Shown: positions 5,125 through 6,308 of the stretch, piece by piece
How the letters are laid out: each line of letters starts with the position of its first letter
Position numbering within the stretch: position 1 is the first letter of the stretch
Assembly: GCA_900541045.1 (NCBI GenBank)
Contig: UQID01000042.1
Location: 1 to 6,308 of the forward strand
Direction of reading: 5' to 3'
DNA: 6,308 bases
DNA from: an uncultured Collinsella sp.
GTDB lineage: Bacteria; Actinomycetota; Coriobacteriia; Coriobacteriales; Coriobacteriaceae
Program-made: the position numbers and the translations under genes
Notes under the pieces: generated by a model
What the model was told of the DNA's origin: nothing
What the model saw: the letters and a program-made list of their open reading frames with translations, nothing else
Database searches by the model: none

Positions 5125-6111
5125 TTGAAGACTGTTCATGTTGCCGCTGGGATCATTCGCAAAGAAGGATCCGATGAGCTGCTTGCCGTGCAGCGCGGCT
5201 ACGGCGACATGCAAGGACTTTGGGAATTCCCGGGCGGCAAGCTCATGCGCGGCGAGACACCCGAAGACGCCGTGCGCCGCGAGCTCATGGAAGAGCTGCA
5301 GGTAAAAGTTACCAACCTGCGCGATTTCTATACCGTTGAGTATGACTACCCCGATTTTCATCTCTCCATGGAGTGCTACTACTGCTCGCTCGCCGATGAA
5401 TCCGATGAGCCTCAGAAACATGACCGACAGCTCGATATCCGCTGGATTCCGCGCGCCTCGCTTGCCACGGTGGAATGGATGCCCGCCGACAAGGGGCTTA
5501 TCGATGCCCTGATTGAGCTGAAGGAAGACCGACTCGAGACAAGCTCCGCCGATGACGCCGTGCCCAACACAGCCGACAAACCCGCCACCAAACCCAAGCG
5601 CGCACCTAAGCGCCGCAGCAAGAAGCGTCCCAAGCCCGGTCTGCTCGACGGCATCGATACCTCGGACCTCTCCGCTGACGAGCGCGAACTGGTCCGCCGT
5701 CGCGCCGCCATCAAAAAGTCCATGAAGGGCAACAAGCGCGCCAATACCAAGCCAGAGCTGCTCGTTCGCCAGCGCCTGCGCGCAGCGGGCCTCACCGGCT
5801 ATCGCCTGGAATGGAAGGTTCCCGGCAAACCCGATATCGCCTTCCCCGGGCGCAAAATCGCCATCTTCGTCAACGGTTGCTTTTGGCACCGCTGCCCCAA
5901 GTGCAACCCGAGCCAGCCCAAGCGCAACGTTGAGTTTTGGGAGGCGAAGTTCCGCCGCAACGTCGAGCGCGACCGCGCCGCCGTGGCAGCGCTTACCGAA
6001 ATGGGCTGGACGCCCATAACCATCTGGGAATGCGAGCTCAAAAAAGACTGCATCGACGCCACGATGGAAAAGGTCATCGAGCAAGTTCGCGCCGCGACCC
6101 CGCAGCGCTAA
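5125..6111 (+). CDS. Nudix hydrolase-Vsr endonuclease fusion protein
   Basis: This 328-residue protein has two repair-related domains. Residues 1-135 form a MutT-like Nudix domain; the box runs from G38 to V60 with E44, R52, E53, E56 and E57 in place, but Q59 replaces the usual glycine. Such domains hydrolyse (deoxy)nucleoside triphosphates, for example 8-oxo-dGTP or CTP analogues. Residues 136-197 are a linker with a very basic stretch (about 156-171, KPKRAPKRRSKKRPK). Residues 198-310 resemble Vsr, which nicks beside T:G mismatches: E211, PGKPD with catalytic D237, GCFWH with W254 and H255, W272 in EFW, NVERDR, and IWECEL. Likely zinc ligands are C252, C257, C260 and C303. Position 250 is Asn where E. 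coli Vsr has His64. The frame is continuous and both domains are full length. No cytosine methylase is nearby. The joint function is inferred. Confidence 0.9.
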   Translation: MKTVHVAAGIIRKEGSDELLAVQRGYGDMQGLWEFPGGKLMRGETPEDAVRRELMEELQVKVTNLRDFYTVEYDYPDFHLSMECYYCSLADESDEPQKHDRQLDIRWIPRASLATVEWMPADKGLIDALIELKEDRLETSSADDAVPNTADKPATKPKRAPKRRSKKRPKPGLLDGIDTSDLSADERELVRRRAAIKKSMKGNKRANTKPELLVRQRLRAAGLTGYRLEWKVPGKPDIAFPGRKIAIFVNGCFWHRCPKCNPSQPKRNVEFWEAKFRRNVERDRAAVAALTEMGWTPITIWECELKKDCIDATMEKVIEQVRAATPQR

Positions 6112-6208
6112 AACAAGCCATTCACAGGTCCCGCACAGACGAGCCACATCCGCATCACAAACCTTAGAAAGCCCTTAAGCTCAAAACCTTACAAGAGTGT
6201 TACTCGAT

Positions 6209-6226
6209 AGCTCTGACCTGCGGTTT
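6209..6226 (+). repeat. AGCTCTGACCTGC motif, copy 2
   Basis: AGCTCTGACCTGCGGTTT matches 17 of 18 bases at 1709-1726. It lies in the non-coding sequence about 100 bases after the Nudix-Vsr stop codon. It is a short shared intergenic motif of unknown role. Confidence 0.5.
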
Positions 6227-6246
6227 CATCGTAATTGCAAACCTCA

Positions 6247-6299
6247 TTAAGCCTTGGCTTAACAGTGATAAGGAACTAATTTACTTATCAACTGTTAGC
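6247..6299. promoter_or_regulatory. Overlapping hairpins in the 3' non-coding tail
   Basis: TTAAGCC-TT-GGCTTAA (6247-6262) is a compact palindrome. It overlaps a larger one: GCTTAACAGTGATAAG (6257-6272) pairs with CTTATCAACTGTTAGC (6284-6299) with two single-base bulges. The two stems share 6257-6262 and so cannot both form, which would allow a switch. No T-run follows, so a standard terminator is not supported. The region is AT-richer than the genes and may be the control region of a gene beyond the window. Confidence 0.4.
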
Positions 6300-6308
6300 T
6301 GACGGTTT

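Noticed and set aside
5722..6111. Internal ATG at 5722 giving a stand-alone Vsr protein
   Set aside because: No ribosome binding site precedes it, and translation through the linker is uninterrupted.
5095..6147. 350-codon minus-strand frame opposite the Nudix-Vsr gene
   Set aside because: It is an antisense shadow with no recognisable domain; the plus-strand protein carries two clear domain signatures.
1..6308. tRNA, rRNA or complete insertion sequence
   Set aside because: I saw no tRNA-like cloverleaf or rRNA sequence, and no transposase gene.

Overview
The window is GC-rich bacterial DNA with four complete genes. Codon use, the class I DAHP synthase, the BceAB-type transporter and the style of intergenic hairpin repeats suggest a Gram-positive Actinomycetota of the class Coriobacteriia, and Collinsella-like gut bacteria in particular. 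That assignment is inference from general familiarity, not a search. The first 48 bases are not biological. They match an Illumina Nextera i7 adapter (end of P7, an 8-base index, and the Read 2/mosaic-end sequence), so the left end is an untrimmed contig edge.

Layout. Bases 49-309 are a leader with a 13-bp hairpin and a good sigma70-type promoter. Bases 310-1341 (+) encode a complete DAHP synthase, the entry step of the shikimate pathway. Bases 1342-1884 have no gene and separate two converging genes. They are packed with at least six inverted-repeat structures, the last of which is a clear intrinsic terminator for the gene on the minus strand. Bases 4861-1885 (-) are a two-gene ABC transporter operon: an ATPase followed by a 10-helix FtsX-type permease with a large outer domain. 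This is the BceAB/VraFG kind used for antimicrobial-peptide resistance and sensing. Bases 4862-5124 form a divergent control region with response-regulator-like half-sites, a leader inverted repeat that abuts the ATPase ribosome binding site, and a perfect 37-bp inverted repeat. Bases 5125-6111 (+) encode one 328-residue protein with an N-terminal MutT-like Nudix domain joined by a basic linker to a C-terminal Vsr-type endonuclease domain. Bases 6112-6308 are AT-richer and non-coding, with a hairpin and a repeated motif.

How the parts relate. The four genes do not form one pathway: aromatic amino-acid synthesis, peptide-antibiotic defence and DNA/nucleotide repair sit side by side. The two most notable things are the Nudix-Vsr fusion, which joins nucleotide-pool sanitation and mismatch-nicking folds in one polypeptide, and a dispersed palindromic repeat family. 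That family has a perfect inverted pair in front of the fusion gene and a diverged third copy 3.4 kb away in the hairpin-rich convergent region.
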